The position numbers and the translations under genes are program-made. Below, in pieces: positions 27,899-36,763 of a DNA stretch of 64,000 nt (positions within the stretch are counted from its first letter, which is position 1; every line of letters begins with the position of its first letter). The notes under the pieces are model-generated. The model did no database searches, was not told the DNA's origin, and saw only the letters and a program-made list of their open reading frames with translations. Origin of the DNA: Clostridium thermobutyricum DSM 4928. Lineage in GTDB: Bacteria; Bacillota; Clostridia; Clostridiales; Clostridiaceae. The stretch covers positions 62,001 through 126,000 of the forward strand of contig NZ_LTAY01000081.1 in assembly GCF_002050515.1 (NCBI RefSeq). Direction: 5' to 3'.

Positions 27899-29026
27899 TT
27901 ATTGTCTATAAGACCACTTATAAGTTCCTCTATATTGATTTCTATTTTGAGAATTTCTAAAATATCTTTCTAAGTATTCTTCTATATCACTATCTGGACT
28001 ACTATATTCTCCATAGCTTGGGGCATTATATTGACCTCCATAACTTGGAACACTATAATCACCACTTTCTCCACTGTTTGAATAATTTTCAGTTGAATTT
28101 GATTTATTTTCTACTTTATAATTTTCAATATTATTTATCATTTCTCTAACTTTTGCTATTTTAATTGAAAAGCCCATTCCTTCAATATTTTCTCCACTTT
28201 TCTTTGCTGTGTTTACTCCTATTATTTCTCCTTTTAAATTTATTAAAGGACCTCCACTATTACCAGGATTTATTGCAGCATCTATTTGAATAAACTCTTT
28301 TTGTTCTCCATTCATAGAAACTGTTCTACTAGTTGAACTTATTATTCCCTTTGTTACAGTTCCTGAAAATTCTTTTCCTAAAGGATTTCCTATTGTTATA
28401 ACTTCTTGTCCTGCATTTAAATTATCATTTTCTGCTAATTTAGCTATTCCTGGCATCTCTACACTATCATCTACATCTAATATAGCTAAATCATCTTTTT
28501 CATTAACTGCTATTACTTTTGCACTAACTTCTTTTCCATTACTAAATATAACAGATACTTTACTAGCTCCTTCTATAACATGATAATTTGTAACTATATT
28601 TCCATCCTTTGAAACTATAAACCCAGTTCCTACTCCTTGTTGAACACTACTATAACTATTAGTTCCTCCTGTAGTAACTTGGACTGTAACTACAGCTGGA
28701 GAAACTTTCTTTACAATTTCTTCTGTGCTTAAATTTCCACTTGTACTATTTGAACTATTCTCATTTGAATTATTATTTGTATTATTTTCATTATTTTTAT
28801 TTACATTACTATCGCTTTCATTTGAATTTTTCTCTTCATTTTTAGAAGCACTTTCCTTTTCATCATTACTATTATTCACATCATTAATTTGTGATGAATA
28901 CTTAATACCTGTAATATCTTTTTCTTCTTTTTTATTTAAATATTGATTTCCTAAAAATCCACCACAAAATGAAAGAGCTGAAGCCCCAATAACTATACAC
29001 ATAACCATTTTATTTCTTTTACTCAT
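27899..29026 (-). CDS. HtrA-like trypsin-fold serine protease, membrane-anchored, no PDZ domain
   Basis: The 375-residue protein has one N-terminal membrane helix (about 7-26), a Ser/Asn/Glu-rich linker (about 45-100), then a trypsin-like domain. The catalytic triad is His149 (TNYHVIEG), Asp179 (EKDDLAIL) and Ser257 (NPGNSGGPL). Usual HtrA proteins continue into a PDZ domain; here the domain is replaced by a Tyr/Pro/Ser-rich tail from about residue 310. It probably degrades or processes proteins on the outer face of the membrane. It is monocistronic. Confidence 0.9.
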   Translation of the reverse strand: MSKRNKMVMCIVIGASALSFCGGFLGNQYLNKKEEKDITGIKYSSQINDVNNSNDEKESASKNEEKNSNESDSNVNKNNENNTNNNSNENSSNSTSGNLSTEEIVKKVSPAVVTVQVTTGGTNSYSSVQQGVGTGFIVSKDGNIVTNYHVIEGASKVSVIFSNGKEVSAKVIAVNEKDDLAILDVDDSVEMPGIAKLAENDNLNAGQEVITIGNPLGKEFSGTVTKGIISSTSRTVSMNGEQKEFIQIDAAINPGNSGGPLINLKGEIIGVNTAKKSGENIEGMGFSIKIAKVREMINNIENYKVENKSNSTENYSNSGESGDYSVPSYGGQYNAPSYGEYSSPDSDIEEYLERYFRNSQNRNQYRGTYKWSYRQ

Positions 29027-29109
29027 AAAAACAACTCCCTCTTATTTTCTATGATGTTATTATAAAAATCTTCTATGAATTTAAAATGCTTATGTTATGA
29101 CTTTTAAAT

Positions 29110-29150
29110 GACTTATTAAAAAAAGACTAATTAGGAAATCCTAATTAGTC
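29110..29150 (-). terminator. Terminator of the M-box ABC transporter operon
   Basis: The perfect 12-bp stem GACTAATTAGGA / TCCTAATTAGTC (29125-29150) is followed by T7 on the minus strand. Confidence 0.92.
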
Positions 29151-29262
29151 TTTTCTTTTATTAATCAAATATTATTTAATCTTCTTATAATCTTTATTAA
29201 TAAAAACATAATTTTATAAATTAAAACTTATTTTATTAAATATTGATTCTTTTAAATATATT

Positions 29263-30570
29263 TTATTCTTCTTCAAGATATAATTCTTCTGCATCATGGT
29301 CATAATAGAATAGTTCAGCATATCTTCCCCAGTCTATTACTATATCCATCATTTTTTCTATTTCATCTGCACTGAAATATTTTTTAAATAATTCTTTGAA
29401 GAATTCTTCTTTCATTTTATGATTTGCTTTGTTATTTAAAACATTTAATATAAGCTTAAATGTTGATATTTGTTCAACTCTCTCTTTAAATAAATCTTTA
29501 CTTTCATCTTTATCTAGCTCAACAAACTCTTTTCCTAAAGGAGTTATAAATATATCCCCTTCTTTAACTTCTGCAAATCCTAACATAGATATTCCTTCTA
29601 TATTAGGGAATAAGTCATCTATCTCCATTAAAAGGTCTCCCCCTAATTGATAGATATCCATTTTTCCACCATTATCATCTATAAGCTCTAAAAGCCCTTC
29701 CATAACTCCAACATGTGAATAAGGTATTGCAACTGGCTTTTCTGAAACCTGCTTTTTACCTCTATCTTCTGAAGTTACAACTTGTTCCTCTTCATCATTA
29801 TTTTCAAGCTTACCTTCTATCATTAGCTTATAAACCTTATCTACTAATTTTTCAAATTCAGGTGATTTTCTGTTTCTTGGATGAGGAAGATCTATTTTTA
29901 TTTCTCCTGCAACATGTGTTGGTTTTTTGCTAAGCATTATAATTTTATCAGCCATAAGAACAGCTTCTTCTATACCATGAGTAATCATTATTATACTCTT
30001 AATTGGCATTCTTTTTTCTTGCCAAAGATCAACTAATTCAGTTCTTAAGTTTTCTGCTGTTAAATAATCAAGAGCTGAGAAAGGTTCATCTAAACATAAA
30101 AGTTTTGGTTGTACAGCTAATGCTCTTGCAAATCCAACCCTTTGTCTCATACCACCTGAAAGCTCTTTTGGATAAGCTTCTTCAAATCCATCAAGACCTA
30201 TAAGACTTATAAGTTCTTCTGCTTTTTCTCTTGTATACTCTTTTGGGAATCCTTTTACTTTTAATCCTATTTCAACATTTTCACGAACTGTCATCCATGG
30301 ATATAAAGCAAATGTTTGGAATACTATTGCAGCTGATGAACTTACATCAGTAACCTCTTTTCCATCTAATATAACTTCTCCTTCATCTGGTTTTATAAGA
30401 CCTGTAGTTATTCTAAGAAGTGTGGATTTTCCTGAACCTGAAGGACCTAGAATAGCTACAAATTCTCCTTCATTTATTGTTAGATTTACATTATCTAAAG
30501 TTGGTTTTTCTGAATCTCCAAAATATTTAACTATATTATTAACTTTAATAAATTCTTTTGCGTTCTTCAT
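29263..30570 (-). CDS. ABC transporter ATP-binding protein with C-terminal AAA-associated domain (NitT/TauT type)
   Basis: The 435-residue protein has an ABC ATPase domain with Walker A GPSGSGKST (42-50), signature LSGGMRQR (137-144) and Walker B LLCLDE (157-162). The SALDYLTAENLR region typical of nitrate/sulfonate ATPases follows. The C-terminal part (about 290-430) looks like the AAA-associated domain found fused to some of these ATPases. It follows the duplicated permease by 17 bp. No substrate-binding protein is encoded in this unit, and the operon lies behind a magnesium M-box, so despite its anion-type subfamily it may move Mg2+ or another ion tied to Mg2+ state. That function is inference. 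Confidence 0.9.
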   Translation of the reverse strand: MKNAKEFIKVNNIVKYFGDSEKPTLDNVNLTINEGEFVAILGPSGSGKSTLLRITTGLIKPDEGEVILDGKEVTDVSSSAAIVFQTFALYPWMTVRENVEIGLKVKGFPKEYTREKAEELISLIGLDGFEEAYPKELSGGMRQRVGFARALAVQPKLLCLDEPFSALDYLTAENLRTELVDLWQEKRMPIKSIIMITHGIEEAVLMADKIIMLSKKPTHVAGEIKIDLPHPRNRKSPEFEKLVDKVYKLMIEGKLENNDEEEQVVTSEDRGKKQVSEKPVAIPYSHVGVMEGLLELIDDNGGKMDIYQLGGDLLMEIDDLFPNIEGISMLGFAEVKEGDIFITPLGKEFVELDKDESKDLFKERVEQISTFKLILNVLNNKANHKMKEEFFKELFKKYFSADEIEKMMDIVIDWGRYAELFYYDHDAEELYLEEE

Positions 30571-30587
30571 AATTACACACCTCTTTC

Positions 30588-32312
30588 TTATAATTCCATT
30601 TTAAATTTTTCTTCTGCTAATCTATATAATCTGTTCCAAACTATTTTATTAAATGCAACAACTACAATTGCCATTGTAAGAGTTGATAATAATAGCATTG
30701 CAAAATTTCCTGATGCTGTTGATTCTGAAATTAAAGCTCCAAGACCAACTGTAGTAACTGTTTTTCCACCAAAAGTAACATATTCAGCTACTATACTTGC
30801 ATTCCAACATCCACCAGCAGCTGTTATCATTCCTGTTACTAAGTAAGGGAATATTGCTGGTAAAATTAAAACTTTCCATTTCTTTATTCCTGTTATACCA
30901 AAAGTTTTTGCTGCTGCTTTTAAATCTTCTGGTATAGCCATAGCTCCTGCTATAACATTAAATAAAATATACCATTGAGTTCCCATAAGCATAAGTATTA
31001 CAGCTGCTATATTTAATCCACCAATTTTATTTATTAAGAATAATAATAATACTGGGAATAATGCTGTTGCTGGAACTGATGCTGCTATTTGAACTATTGG
31101 TTGTAATATTCTTGCTAATTTTTTATTTAATCCAATTGCAACTCCAACAGGGACTGTCCAAATTATAGCAATAATTTGTGCTGCTAAAACTCTTAAAAGA
31201 GTAGCTCCAACTGCTGGGAATATTTCTAATATCTCATCCATTGATAATTTCATAATAAGCTTACTTGCATTAATTGCTGCATATAAAAATACAATTATTG
31301 CAACTATTCTAATAATCCATTTAATAACAATTCCAGATTTGTTATTTACTTTTTCTTTTTTCTTAACATTTCTCTTATTTATTACTTGATCTAGTTTTTC
31401 TCCAAATATTGAAGCTATAGGTTTAAATATTTTTTCAACTAAAAATCCTATAACAGCAGATCTTCTTAAAAGAGTTAATAATGCTGAATGAGGAACTTCT
31501 GTTTGAGTAAGTTCCATTTTAAATTTATCTGCCCAAACATTTAAAGGCTTCCAAATTAATTGGTCTAATAATATTATTACTATAATTAATGATATAATTC
31601 CCCAAAATAAAGCTTTCATATTTCCTTCATTTGCTGCAACTTGAAGATATGAACCTATTCCAGGAAGTGCATAAGTTTTTCCGTTCATTGTGAACATTTC
31701 ACATGTCATTAGGAAGAACCATCCTCCTGCCCATGACATCATACTGTTCCAAACTAATCCCATCATTGAGAAAGGCACTTCAAGTTTTCTAAATTTTTGC
31801 CACTTATTTAATCTAAAAACATCTGATGCTTCGTCTAGGTCTTTAGGTATTAATTTTATTGAGTTATAAAAACTAAAAGTCATGTTCCAAGCCTGACTTG
31901 TAAATATAAGAATTATGCTCGCAAGTTCAACTCCTATATTGTATTTTGGGAATAATGCCATAAGTCCTAATAAAACAGCAGGTAAAAATGATAATACTGG
32001 TATTGATTGTAGTATATCAAGTATGGGAATCATTATCCTCTCTGCTTTTTTATTATGAGCTGCAATATGCCCGTATATTAATGTAAATATTAAAGATAAT
32101 AAATATGCTGCTGCCATTCTTCCAACAGATTTTAGCATATATAATGGTATAGCACTTATATTTGTAGATATGCTACTTCCAACATCAGTTGGTTTTATAT
32201 CTCCATTTATAGCTGGTGTTAAAGCTATATATAATAGAACTGCAATACCTAAGAAAATAAGTACATCAATTACTCCAAATTTTCTGTTCACCATTGATTT
32301 TTCCATATTCAT
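30588..32312 (-). CDS. ABC transporter permease, two fused membrane halves
   Basis: The 574-residue permease consists of two BPD_transp_1 halves, each with an EAA-type coupling motif (ASDVFRLNKWQKFRKLEVP near residue 160 and AAAKTFGITGIKKWKVLILP near 475). They are joined by a cytoplasmic linker around 260-310. This matches the duplicated permeases of anion-type ABC systems. Only the ATPase follows; no binding protein is present. The ATG has GGAG upstream and is 29 bp downstream of a candidate leader ORF, itself downstream of an M-box and terminator. Regulation by Mg2+ is therefore expected. Confidence 0.9.
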   Translation of the reverse strand: MNMEKSMVNRKFGVIDVLIFLGIAVLLYIALTPAINGDIKPTDVGSSISTNISAIPLYMLKSVGRMAAAYLLSLIFTLIYGHIAAHNKKAERIMIPILDILQSIPVLSFLPAVLLGLMALFPKYNIGVELASIILIFTSQAWNMTFSFYNSIKLIPKDLDEASDVFRLNKWQKFRKLEVPFSMMGLVWNSMMSWAGGWFFLMTCEMFTMNGKTYALPGIGSYLQVAANEGNMKALFWGIISLIIVIILLDQLIWKPLNVWADKFKMELTQTEVPHSALLTLLRRSAVIGFLVEKIFKPIASIFGEKLDQVINKRNVKKKEKVNNKSGIVIKWIIRIVAIIVFLYAAINASKLIMKLSMDEILEIFPAVGATLLRVLAAQIIAIIWTVPVGVAIGLNKKLARILQPIVQIAASVPATALFPVLLLFLINKIGGLNIAAVILMLMGTQWYILFNVIAGAMAIPEDLKAAAKTFGITGIKKWKVLILPAIFPYLVTGMITAAGGCWNASIVAEYVTFGGKTVTTVGLGALISESTASGNFAMLLLSTLTMAIVVVAFNKIVWNRLYRLAEEKFKMEL

Positions 32313-32341
32313 AACAAATCATTCTCCTTTACTTTTTTCTT

Positions 32342-32371
32342 TCAGCTACTACCACCTTCTTCTGCGTCCAT
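32342..32371 (-). CDS. Candidate acidic leader peptide (MDAEEGGSS)
   Basis: This nine-codon ORF, ATG at 32371 and TGA at 32342-32344, lies between the M-box terminator and the permease gene. A full GGAGG (32380-32384) sits 8 nt before the ATG, which is optimal spacing. An overlapping frame from ATG 32378 would give MSYGRRRRW but begins only 1 nt from the GGAGG. Acidic runs near the start are known to destabilise ribosomes at low Mg2+ (as for enterobacterial MgtL), so this could be a second Mg2+ sensor. Translation is not shown. Confidence 0.45.
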   Translation of the reverse strand: MDAEEGGSS

Positions 32372-32424
32372 AACTCATTCCTCCTAACATATATCTTTTC
32401 CTAGTAATAGTTTTTTATAAATTT

Positions 32425-32464
32425 AAACAAAATTAAAGGGTTTTTAGAAATAGTCTAAAAACCC
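32425..32464 (-). terminator. Expression-platform terminator of the M-box
   Basis: The perfect 11-bp stem GGGTTTTTAGA / TCTAAAAACCC (32438-32464) is followed by a T-rich stretch on the minus strand. It lies 3' of the M-box aptamer. Confidence 0.9.
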
Positions 32465-32482
32465 AAAACAAACATAATAAAT

Positions 32483-32633
32483 CTTGTAATATGGTTTTAG
32501 CACTATATAGCTTTGAGCTTAACTCAGCTACGTTAAGTAAAGCCTTAACTCGGCAATACCTGTTGACTCATTGGCATCTTTCGATGTTTCTGAGCAGTAG
32601 CATTTATCTGATATAGGAGCCTCCCCTAATATA
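32483..32633 (-). promoter_or_regulatory. M-box (ykoK) magnesium riboswitch aptamer
   Basis: Read on the minus strand, the conserved M-box blocks occur in order. They are TTAGGGGAGGCTCCTATAT, CAGATAAATGCTACTGCTCA, ATCGAAAGATGCCAATG, GTCAACAG, GTAGCTGAGTT and TATATAGTGCTAAAACC. These match the B. subtilis mgtE leader (RF00380) block by block. High Mg2+ normally folds the RNA so that the terminator forms; low Mg2+ allows expression. The controlled genes here are an ABC permease and ATPase rather than mgtE or corA. Confidence 0.95.
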
Positions 32634-32688
32634 TTAAATTTTTCAATTGAATGTTTTTGAAAGTGATTTAAATCAAACTTTCATATTG

Positions 32689-32717
32689 ATTATAGTTTGT
32701 GAAAATTCTAATGTCAA
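32689..32717 (-). promoter_or_regulatory. Consensus sigma-A promoter of the M-box transcript
   Basis: On the minus strand TTGACA (32712-32717) and TATAAT (32689-32694) are separated by exactly 17 bp, a perfect housekeeping promoter. Transcription would start near 32682, about 50 nt before the aptamer, leaving a 5' leader of about 370 nt. Confidence 0.88.
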
Positions 32718-33098
32718 TGTATTATTTTATCATTCAATTACATAATTTAAGCTTATTTGATTTAATTTAGTAATTATTTTATTGAATTTTTATCAATAAA
32801 AAACACTTTTTACTAAAATAATTTTTAATTTATAAGTTTATTTTTAAAAATTTTAACATTTAGATTTTGTTTTGAAACATTATTTACTATAAATATAAAT
32901 ATTAAAATCAATATAAAATTTTTATTGACTAATTTGAACTTTATATTAAATTTTATTAAAGCATATAATAAATCCTAAATTCTTATTAATAACTAAAGTA
33001 TTTCTTATATAGCATCACAATAATTCTTAATTTATACAATAAACTTTAATAAAAATAAAATACTTATATCCCCTCAAATACTTTAATATATAAAATAT
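32718..33098. other. AT-rich intergenic stretch
   Basis: This region between the M-box promoter and the end of the osmoprotectant ATPase gene is very AT-rich. I see no coding potential and no clear terminator for the upstream ABC operon. Confidence 0.5.
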
Positions 33099-33827
33099 TT
33101 ATCCCCCAATTAACTTTCTTACAAATTCTGTTTTAGGGTTTTCCCTTATTTCTTTTGGAGTTCCACTTTGTACTATTTCTCCATTATCCATCACTATTAC
33201 TCTTGTTCCAAGCTTTAATGCTTCTCTAATATCATGAGTAATAAATACTATTGTTACATTGTACTCTTTATATATTTTATATATTTCATCTTGTAGTAAT
33301 TTTCTTGTTATTTCATCTACTGCTCCAAAAGGTTCATCCATAAGTATTATATCTGGTTCTCCAACTAATGCTCTTGCAATTCCTACTCTTTGGCGTTGTC
33401 CTCCTGATAGCTCATTTGGATATCTATTTATAATCTCTTCATCTAATCCTACAATTTTTACTAACTTTTTTACTTTGCTTAAAATTTCTTCTTTATTTTC
33501 TTTTTTTTCTAGATTTAACGTATAAGAAATATTATTTTTTATTTTCATATGAGGGAATAATCCAACTCCTTGAATTACATACCCAATTTTTCTTCTCATA
33601 TCTATTAAATTTATTTTTGAAATATCTTTTCCATCAACAAAAACATTTCCTTTGTTTGGTTTTATAAGTCCATTAATCATTTTTAATACAGTTGTTTTTC
33701 CACATCCTGAACTTCCTATTATAGTTAAGAATTCACCTTTTTTTATATTTAAACTAAAATCTTTTAATATATTTTTTTCTCCATAACTTTTAGTAATATT
33801 TTTAAAAACTATAGCATCATTTTTCAT
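33099..33827 (-). CDS. Osmoprotectant (betaine/choline/carnitine) ABC transporter ATP-binding protein, OpuCA/ProV-like
   Basis: The 242-residue ATPase has Walker A GSSGCGKTT (38-46), signature LSGGQRQR and Walker B IILMDEPFGAVDE. The phrase RRKIGYVIQGVGLFPHMK is typical of quaternary-amine uptake ATPases. It lacks the CBS domains found at the C-terminus of full OpuCA, so it is a short form. It lies 23 bp after the binding protein gene in a permease / binding protein / ATPase operon. Confidence 0.9.
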   Translation of the reverse strand: MKNDAIVFKNITKSYGEKNILKDFSLNIKKGEFLTIIGSSGCGKTTVLKMINGLIKPNKGNVFVDGKDISKINLIDMRRKIGYVIQGVGLFPHMKIKNNISYTLNLEKKENKEEILSKVKKLVKIVGLDEEIINRYPNELSGGQRQRVGIARALVGEPDIILMDEPFGAVDEITRKLLQDEIYKIYKEYNVTIVFITHDIREALKLGTRVIVMDNGEIVQSGTPKEIRENPKTEFVRKLIGG

Positions 33828-33850
33828 TAATCTTTCTCCTTAGAAAAACT

Positions 33851-34753
33851 TTATTTTATTATATTTTTTTCTTTTAAGAAATCTTGTGCAACCTTTACTT
33901 CATCTAGTCCTTCTGATTCAACTTTATAATTTAATTTTGCCATCTCTTCTTCTGTTATTATATTCTCCATTTTCATTAATGCCTTTTCTAATTCAGGATG
34001 TTTTTCTAAAACATCTTTTCTTACAACTGTTCCACAATAATATGTGTTATAGAAATTTTTATCATCTTTAAGAAGTATTACATCAGAAGTTGAAAGTTGT
34101 CCATCTGTTGTAAATACATTCATTACATCTATTTCTTTATTATTTATTGCTTTATGTTTAAGCCCTATATCTAAATCAACTGACTTTTTAAATTTAAATC
34201 CATAAGCTTTGCATAAAGCGTCATATCCATCTTCTCTTTCATAAAAATCATATTCTGCTCCAAAAGTTAATTCATTTGCATGTTTAGCTAAATCTGAATA
34301 TGTTTTTATATTATATTTTTCTCCTATATCTTTTCTTACAACTAATCCAAAAGTATTATTAAATCCATATAAGCCTACCCATTTTAAATCATATTCTTTT
34401 TCATATTTTTCATTAAGCTCTTTATATAAAGTTTTATCATCTGGAATATCTTTTTCTTTTAAAACAAAGTTCCAACCTGTTCCAGTATATTCTGGATACA
34501 TATCAAAATCTCCCTTTACTAAAGCTGGATGAATATTACTTGTTCCTCCACCAATTCCTTTTGTTATTTCAACTTCTAAATCTGTATCTTCTTCAATAAT
34601 TTGTTTTAGCATTTCACTTAATATAAACTGTTCGGTCATTGGTTTGGTTGCTATATTTATAACTTCCTTTTCTTCTTTAGAAAAACATCCTCCTAAAGAA
34701 GCTATAAGTATAACTCCTAACACACCACCTATTAATTTTATAAATTTTTTCAT
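33851..34753 (-). CDS. Osmoprotectant ABC transporter substrate-binding lipoprotein (OpuCC/OsmF-like)
   Basis: The 300-residue lipoprotein has a lipobox LGGC near residue 23 and a type II periplasmic-binding fold. The OpuAC-family signature GGGTSNIHPALVKGDFDMYPEYTG is present (here split: GGGTSNIHPAL and DMYPEYTG). It should bind glycine betaine, choline or a similar quaternary amine outside the cell. The start at ATG 34753 is chosen because GGAGG precedes it; the ATG shares one base with the stop of the permease gene (TAATG). The longer frame to 34768 lacks a ribosome site. Confidence 0.9.
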   Translation of the reverse strand: MKKFIKLIGGVLGVILIASLGGCFSKEEKEVINIATKPMTEQFILSEMLKQIIEEDTDLEVEITKGIGGGTSNIHPALVKGDFDMYPEYTGTGWNFVLKEKDIPDDKTLYKELNEKYEKEYDLKWVGLYGFNNTFGLVVRKDIGEKYNIKTYSDLAKHANELTFGAEYDFYEREDGYDALCKAYGFKFKKSVDLDIGLKHKAINNKEIDVMNVFTTDGQLSTSDVILLKDDKNFYNTYYCGTVVRKDVLEKHPELEKALMKMENIITEEEMAKLNYKVESEGLDEVKVAQDFLKEKNIIK

Positions 34754-35394
34754 TAACCTAGCCTCCATTTTCTTTTTATAAATCTCTCAATACTTCCTAT
34801 AATAAAATCAAAAATTATTGCTAATAAAGCTATAAGTAAACTACCTGCTATAGTCATTATTCCATTGTTAGTTGTTATTCCTCTATAAATTGCTACTCCA
34901 AGGCCTCCTGCTCCAATAAAAGAAGCAATTCCTGCAAGAGCTATAGTCATTACAACCATATTTCTAAAACCTGCTAAAATTACTACTGATGCTAAAGGAA
35001 GCTTTACTTTATATAAAATTTGAAATTTTGTACTTCCCATTCCTTTTGCAACTTCTATTATCTCTGGACTTATATTGTCTATTCCTGTATAAGTATTTCT
35101 TATCATTGGCAATAAAGCATATAAAGAGAGAGCAATTACAGCTGTTGTATTTCCTATTCCTGAAAAAGGAATTAAAAAACCTAAAAGAGATATTGATGGA
35201 ATTGTATAAACAAAGTTTGTAATTCCAAGAATAAATGGTGAAGCTTTTTTATACTCACTTATAAAAATACCTATTAATCCCCCCAAAATAGTTCCTATTA
35301 TAATTGCCATGCCTGCTATCTTTAAATGTTCTATAGTTAGTTCTAAAAAGAAATCAAACCTATTTGTATAAAGCTCCATTAATTCTTTAACCAT
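34753..35394 (-). CDS. Osmoprotectant ABC transporter permease (OpuCB-like)
   Basis: The 213-residue integral membrane protein has five to six helices and the coupling motif EVAKGMGSTKFQILYKVKLP near residue 115. The typical family stretch GLGVAIYRGITTNN follows. The chosen ATG at 35394 follows GGGAGAG by 7 nt; an upstream ATG at 35421 has no ribosome site. It is the first gene of a three-gene operon and is the only permease, whereas OpuC of B. subtilis has two, so it probably forms a homodimer. Confidence 0.88.
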   Translation of the reverse strand: MVKELMELYTNRFDFFLELTIEHLKIAGMAIIIGTILGGLIGIFISEYKKASPFILGITNFVYTIPSISLLGFLIPFSGIGNTTAVIALSLYALLPMIRNTYTGIDNISPEIIEVAKGMGSTKFQILYKVKLPLASVVILAGFRNMVVMTIALAGIASFIGAGGLGVAIYRGITTNNGIMTIAGSLLIALLAIIFDFIIGSIERFIKRKWRLG

Positions 35395-35466
35395 AATTTT
35401 TCTCTCCCTCTTTTTAATCATTCTTTATCATATTTATTCTTTTAAATAAAAAAAAATTCTCTAAAT

Positions 35467-36702
35467 TTAATTAGAGAATTCTTCTTTGTTATCAAAAGCT
35501 TTCTTTCTTAAAATTATAAAAATAAAGGTTACTAAAAGAGACATACAAAGTAAACCTATAAATAACATTTCTTTATTTAATTCATATATATAAGCTGCAA
35601 TTATTGGACTTATAGCATATCCTGCTGATTCTGATGCTCCTACAAATCCAAAAACAATTCCTTTTATATTTTCATTTTCTCCAAACTCCAAAAGAGAGTT
35701 TTGAAGCGCTGCATTTAAAAAAGTGGCTCCTAAAAAATAAATTATAATTATTCCTGTAAATAATATTTTACCTCTAATCATAGATAGGGATAAAAGAGAA
35801 ATGTTCATAACCATAAAAGATAAAAATAATTGTTTTTTAACTCCTATTTTATCACTACTCCAGCCTCCAACTGGTGCAAACAATCCAAATACAAAAAGAT
35901 AAATTGATATTATACAGGAGGTGTAAAAATCTGTTCCATGTAAAACTTCTTGCCCATAAAAAGGAAAAATTGAAACTACACATCCATAAATAAAATCTCC
36001 TAAGAGAGCTATAGATCCTAATAAAATTATTCTTGGAAAAAGCTTATGTTTTTTTATCTCATTAAAGATTACTTTTGACCTACAGGGAATTTGTTTATTT
36101 TCATTTTTACATTCTTTTATAAATTTTTCTTTTTTCTTTATTTTAAATATTAAAAATATTAATGATAAAAATATACCTGCAGATGCTAAAGCGAAAACAG
36201 TGTTATAACTATTTAATTTATAAGCTACAAAGCCTCCTATAATAGCTCCAATTCCTCCTCCAAGAGTAAATACTGCTGAAGCATATCCTGTACATTCTCC
36301 TCTTTTACTGGGTTCTAAAGACCTTGATAAAATAGAGAAAGTTGGAGGTGCTGCAATTCCAAGTACTGCTCCTTGTACAATATAATTTCCCTCTGCAAAA
36401 ATATTATTACTAGTGATTATGTATACAATTGGGACAAAAGCCATAAGCCCTAAGGCAATAATTAATAATAACTTATCCCCAATCCAATCTGATAAAGCTC
36501 CAAAAGGAATTTGTGTAAGTGCTTTTCCAACTCCATATAAAGACATGACAATTCCTATAATCATTGTGCTTATCCCTATAGATGAAAAATATAAAGGAAT
36601 TATTGGAATCATAAAGCTATAACTTATTCCAAAAATAAATCTTAAAGTACAAAAGTTAAATAATTCTTTTTTCTTAAATAGGATATTATTTTTTATATTC
36701 AT
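35467..36702 (-). CDS. MFS transporter
   Basis: The 411-residue transporter has about 12 helices, with the major facilitator motif after helix 2 (GALSDWIGDKLLL) and its partner in the second half (GGWSSDKIGVKKQ). A central cytoplasmic loop is rich in Lys. It is clearly paralogous to the next upstream gene (36764-37963): both share the N-terminal phrase LFGISYS and a central YGCV/YGCI motif. Substrate unknown; drug or metabolite efflux is the usual role. Start ATG follows AGGAGG. Confidence 0.87.
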   Translation of the reverse strand: MNIKNNILFKKKELFNFCTLRFIFGISYSFMIPIIPLYFSSIGISTMIIGIVMSLYGVGKALTQIPFGALSDWIGDKLLLIIALGLMAFVPIVYIITSNNIFAEGNYIVQGAVLGIAAPPTFSILSRSLEPSKRGECTGYASAVFTLGGGIGAIIGGFVAYKLNSYNTVFALASAGIFLSLIFLIFKIKKKEKFIKECKNENKQIPCRSKVIFNEIKKHKLFPRIILLGSIALLGDFIYGCVVSIFPFYGQEVLHGTDFYTSCIISIYLFVFGLFAPVGGWSSDKIGVKKQLFLSFMVMNISLLSLSMIRGKILFTGIIIIYFLGATFLNAALQNSLLEFGENENIKGIVFGFVGASESAGYAISPIIAAYIYELNKEMLFIGLLCMSLLVTFIFIILRKKAFDNKEEFSN

Positions 36703-36763
36703 AATAACCTCCTAAATATATTCTTTTCTTTAGTATTATTTAACTTGCTTTTTATTATGCAAT

